A stretch of DNA of 64,000 bases from Pseudorasbora parva (lineage: Eukaryota > Chordata > Actinopteri > Cypriniformes > Gobionidae). Location of the stretch: assembly GCF_024679245.1 (NCBI RefSeq), contig NC_090178.1, positions 7,316,202-7,380,201 of the forward strand, given 5' to 3'. The notes below the pieces were generated by a model. The model saw only the letters and a program-made list of their open reading frames with translations. It did no database searches and was not told the DNA's origin. This document shows positions 60,859 to 64,000 of the stretch, one piece after another. A program made the translations under genes and the position numbers. How positions within the stretch are numbered: position 1 is the stretch's first letter; every line of letters begins with the position of its first letter.

Positions 60859-61665
60859 TTAAAGGGTTACTTCACTGCTTTTTCATATTAAACTGTTATT
60901 TCCTTAACTAAGACGAGTTGATACACACCTCTCTCGTCTCAGTGCGTGCTCTTAATCGCTCTGACGCGCGGTGACGATCTGATAGCATTTAGCTTGGCCC
61001 ACTAAGCCCAGTTCATTCACTATGGTACCAAACAGAGATCAAGTTAGAAGCGACGAAACACCTCCACGTTTCCCCTGTTTAAATACAGTTACACCAATAG
61101 TTGAACGATCAAGTATGGAGACACAAAATAAAATGTGGTGTTTTTCTAAGCGGATAAAAAAGGAGAACTATAATGTGTGGTGGAATAGCACTTCTGAGAG
61201 AACTTCGACTCGGCGCAGTAAAAAGTCCCTGCTGAAAAACTCACTCTCTCATTTCTGTCAATAGGGGGAGATGTGAGGGAGGATTTTTCAGCTGGGACTT
61301 TTTACTGCACAGAGTCGAAGTTCTCTCAGAAGTGCTATTCCACCACACATTATAGTTCTCCTTTTTAATCCGCTTAGAAAAGCGCCACGATTTATTTTGT
61401 GTCACCATACTTGGTCGTTCAGCTATTTGTGTAACTGTATTTAAATAGGGGAAACGTGGAGGTGTTTGGTACTTCTAACTTGATCTCTGTTTGGTACCAT
61501 AGTGAATGAACTGGGCCCAGTGGGCTAAGCTAAATGCTATCAGATCATCACCACGCGTCAGAGTGATTAAGAGCACACACTGAGACGAGAGAGGTGTGTG
61601 TCAACTCGTCTTAGTTAAGGGAATAACATAGTTTAATATGAAAAAGCGGTGAAGTAGCCCTTTAA
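60859..61665. repeat. TTAA-flanked long foldback element, sister of 51425-52240
   Basis: TTAAAGGGTTACTTCACTGC at the left, and the complement ending GCCCTTTAA at the right. The arms pair nearly end to end around a centre near 61258-61265. Sequence closely matches 51425-52240. Confidence 0.88.
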
Positions 61666-61861
61666 GTAAAGAACATGCACTCTTTAGGTAAATATGAATT
61701 ATGTGTGTGTGGTGTGATGTGGTGATTTCGTTGACTTCAATTTTTAAGTTTTTTAATCATATTTGATGTATGTTGTTATTTAAAGAAGTGTTTGATTAAT
61801 GTTTTGTATGAATCATGTTTTTAAAATGCTTATTTTTGTATTGACTTTTTTATAAAAGCTA

Positions 61862-61867
61862 AATAAA
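61862..61867 (+). promoter_or_regulatory. AATAAA inside the CAC element
   Basis: AATAAA follows GCTAAATAAACAC and precedes the right subterminal repeats by about 150 bases. It could end the transcript of the gene remnant. Confidence 0.35.
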
Positions 61868-62212
61868 CACTATATGATCAGTATTCAATGCTTCAGTGTG
61901 ATTTCATGAAAGTGTACATATTGTATTCTGATCTAGCTTTTTCAATAATCTTTTAGAGTAAAAAATAAATAGTAAATCTATAACACACAGTTGTGTTGGA
62001 TGTATACAAAAAGTACACATTAATGTGTTTACTAAAGTAACACATTTGTGTGTATATTTTCACAACACATATTCTGTGTTGTATTTAACACAACATGTGT
62101 TGTCCCTGAGCACACTCAGAACATGTGTTGGAAACAACACAAGTTGTGTTGTTTTTAACACATTTGTTTTAAGAGTGTGGGGACATTTTGTCCCCATAAA
62201 ATAGGGATTACC

Positions 62213-62248
62213 AGCACACACACAAACACACACACACACACACACACA
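62213..62248. repeat. (CA)n microsatellite
   Basis: Short, slightly impure CA array. Confidence 0.9.
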
Positions 62249-62584
62249 TATAGTAGTTCACTTAAAATGAAACTTTTTTCCATAATTTACTCTTTTGTAG
62301 AACAGAAACAAATTGGTTATAATCAACTCTATTTTCCATGCAACAAAGTAGGAAAAATGGCACAATAGAATTTGCACTAAAAGCACGCACTGCTATCGTG
62401 GCCTTTGCGCTGCTGTAATATTATTTTATTAAAATGAATAAATCCGGCATATATGCAATCATGTCAGAATGTGATTTTGTGTCGTTGTTGTTTTTCAGAG
62501 TGCAGTTTAAAACACGACGGCGATAAACAGAATGTTTATTTATGATCTGACTGAATCTTTTAAATCCGATTCGTTGATCGTTAA

Positions 62585-64000
<1,416 letters not shown>

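Larger units (their letters stand above)
58305..62177. mobile_element. CAC-terminated DNA element carrying a spliced gene remnant
   Basis: The ends are CACTCTTAAAA and TTTTAAGAGTG, exact 11-bp inverted repeats. They are followed by many subterminal ACACA/TGTGTT words. TG lies on each side (58303-58304, 62178-62179) within the restored host repeat. Inside are a promoter-like CpG block (about 58590-58670), donor and acceptor sites, coding exons and AATAAA (61862). Two younger TTAA elements (59781-60557, 60859-61665) interrupt it. CAC ends recall EnSpm/CACTA or Chapaev, but no transposase is seen, so the superfamily is open. Confidence 0.65.
58066..62215. repeat. GGGGACATTTTGTCCCC-type repeat, split by a 3.9-kb element
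   Basis: 58066-58304 reads CATGTTTTATGGGGACATTCC, then CCTCATGGGGACCAAAAAATG, then CCATCTTTGTG. 62178-62215 resumes with GGGGACATTTTGTCCCCAT. Joining them over one TG restores a known type of cyprinid repeat bounded by CA arrays. Confidence 0.65.

Overview
The window is vertebrate nuclear DNA, almost certainly from a cyprinid-like teleost. It has split genes with GT..AG introns, CpG-rich first exons, AATAAA signals, long (CA)n/(TA)n/(GATA)n arrays and a dense load of fish-type DNA transposons (Tc1-like, hAT-like, Harbinger-like and TTAA-flanked elements). No bacterial, phage or CRISPR feature is present.

Four protein-coding genes lie on the + strand. (1) 1-3452: a membrane-anchored trypsin-like serine protease, open at the 5' edge, with eight coding exons. 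(2) 12118-19492: ethe1, the mitochondrial persulfide dioxygenase, seven exons and 283 aa, with every metal ligand in place. (3) 33693-56826: phldb3, thirteen coding exons and 627 aa, coiled coils plus a C-terminal PH domain; probable 5' UTR exons lie at about 23540-23860 and 28567-28632. (4) 62654-64000: the first two coding exons of a poly(A)-binding-protein-like gene, cut by the right edge. The order ethe1 then phldb3 on one strand matches, as I recall it, human 19q13.31. The four genes do not form a pathway: ethe1 acts in mitochondrial sulfide oxidation, phldb3 is a cortical or cytoskeletal PH protein, and the last is an RNA-binding protein.

Region by region: 3453-12117 is repeat-rich intergenic DNA holding a Tc1-like copy, an hAT-like copy, a Harbinger-like copy inside a TTAA element, and a decayed duplicate of ethe1 exon 2. 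The ethe1 introns carry a TTAA-flanked element with two recognisable decayed coding exons, and an internally deleted Tc1-like element. 19493-33690 holds the putative phldb3 promoter and long 5' introns, including a 2.4-kb 42-bp minisatellite with higher-order structure. The phldb3 introns hold a solo LTR, further THAP-bearing TTAA elements, an hAT-like element with a tRNA-like module, and nested insertions. 56827-62640 is mostly one 3.9-kb CAC-terminated element carrying its own promoter-like sequence, spliced exons and polyadenylation signal.

The most interesting signals are in the transposable elements. The 15342-16803 element pairs a P2X7-ballast-like exon with a THAP exon converging on it. 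The 58305-62177 element carries an unrecognised spliced gene broken by a later insertion. Next come the higher-order minisatellite and the ethe1 exon relic.
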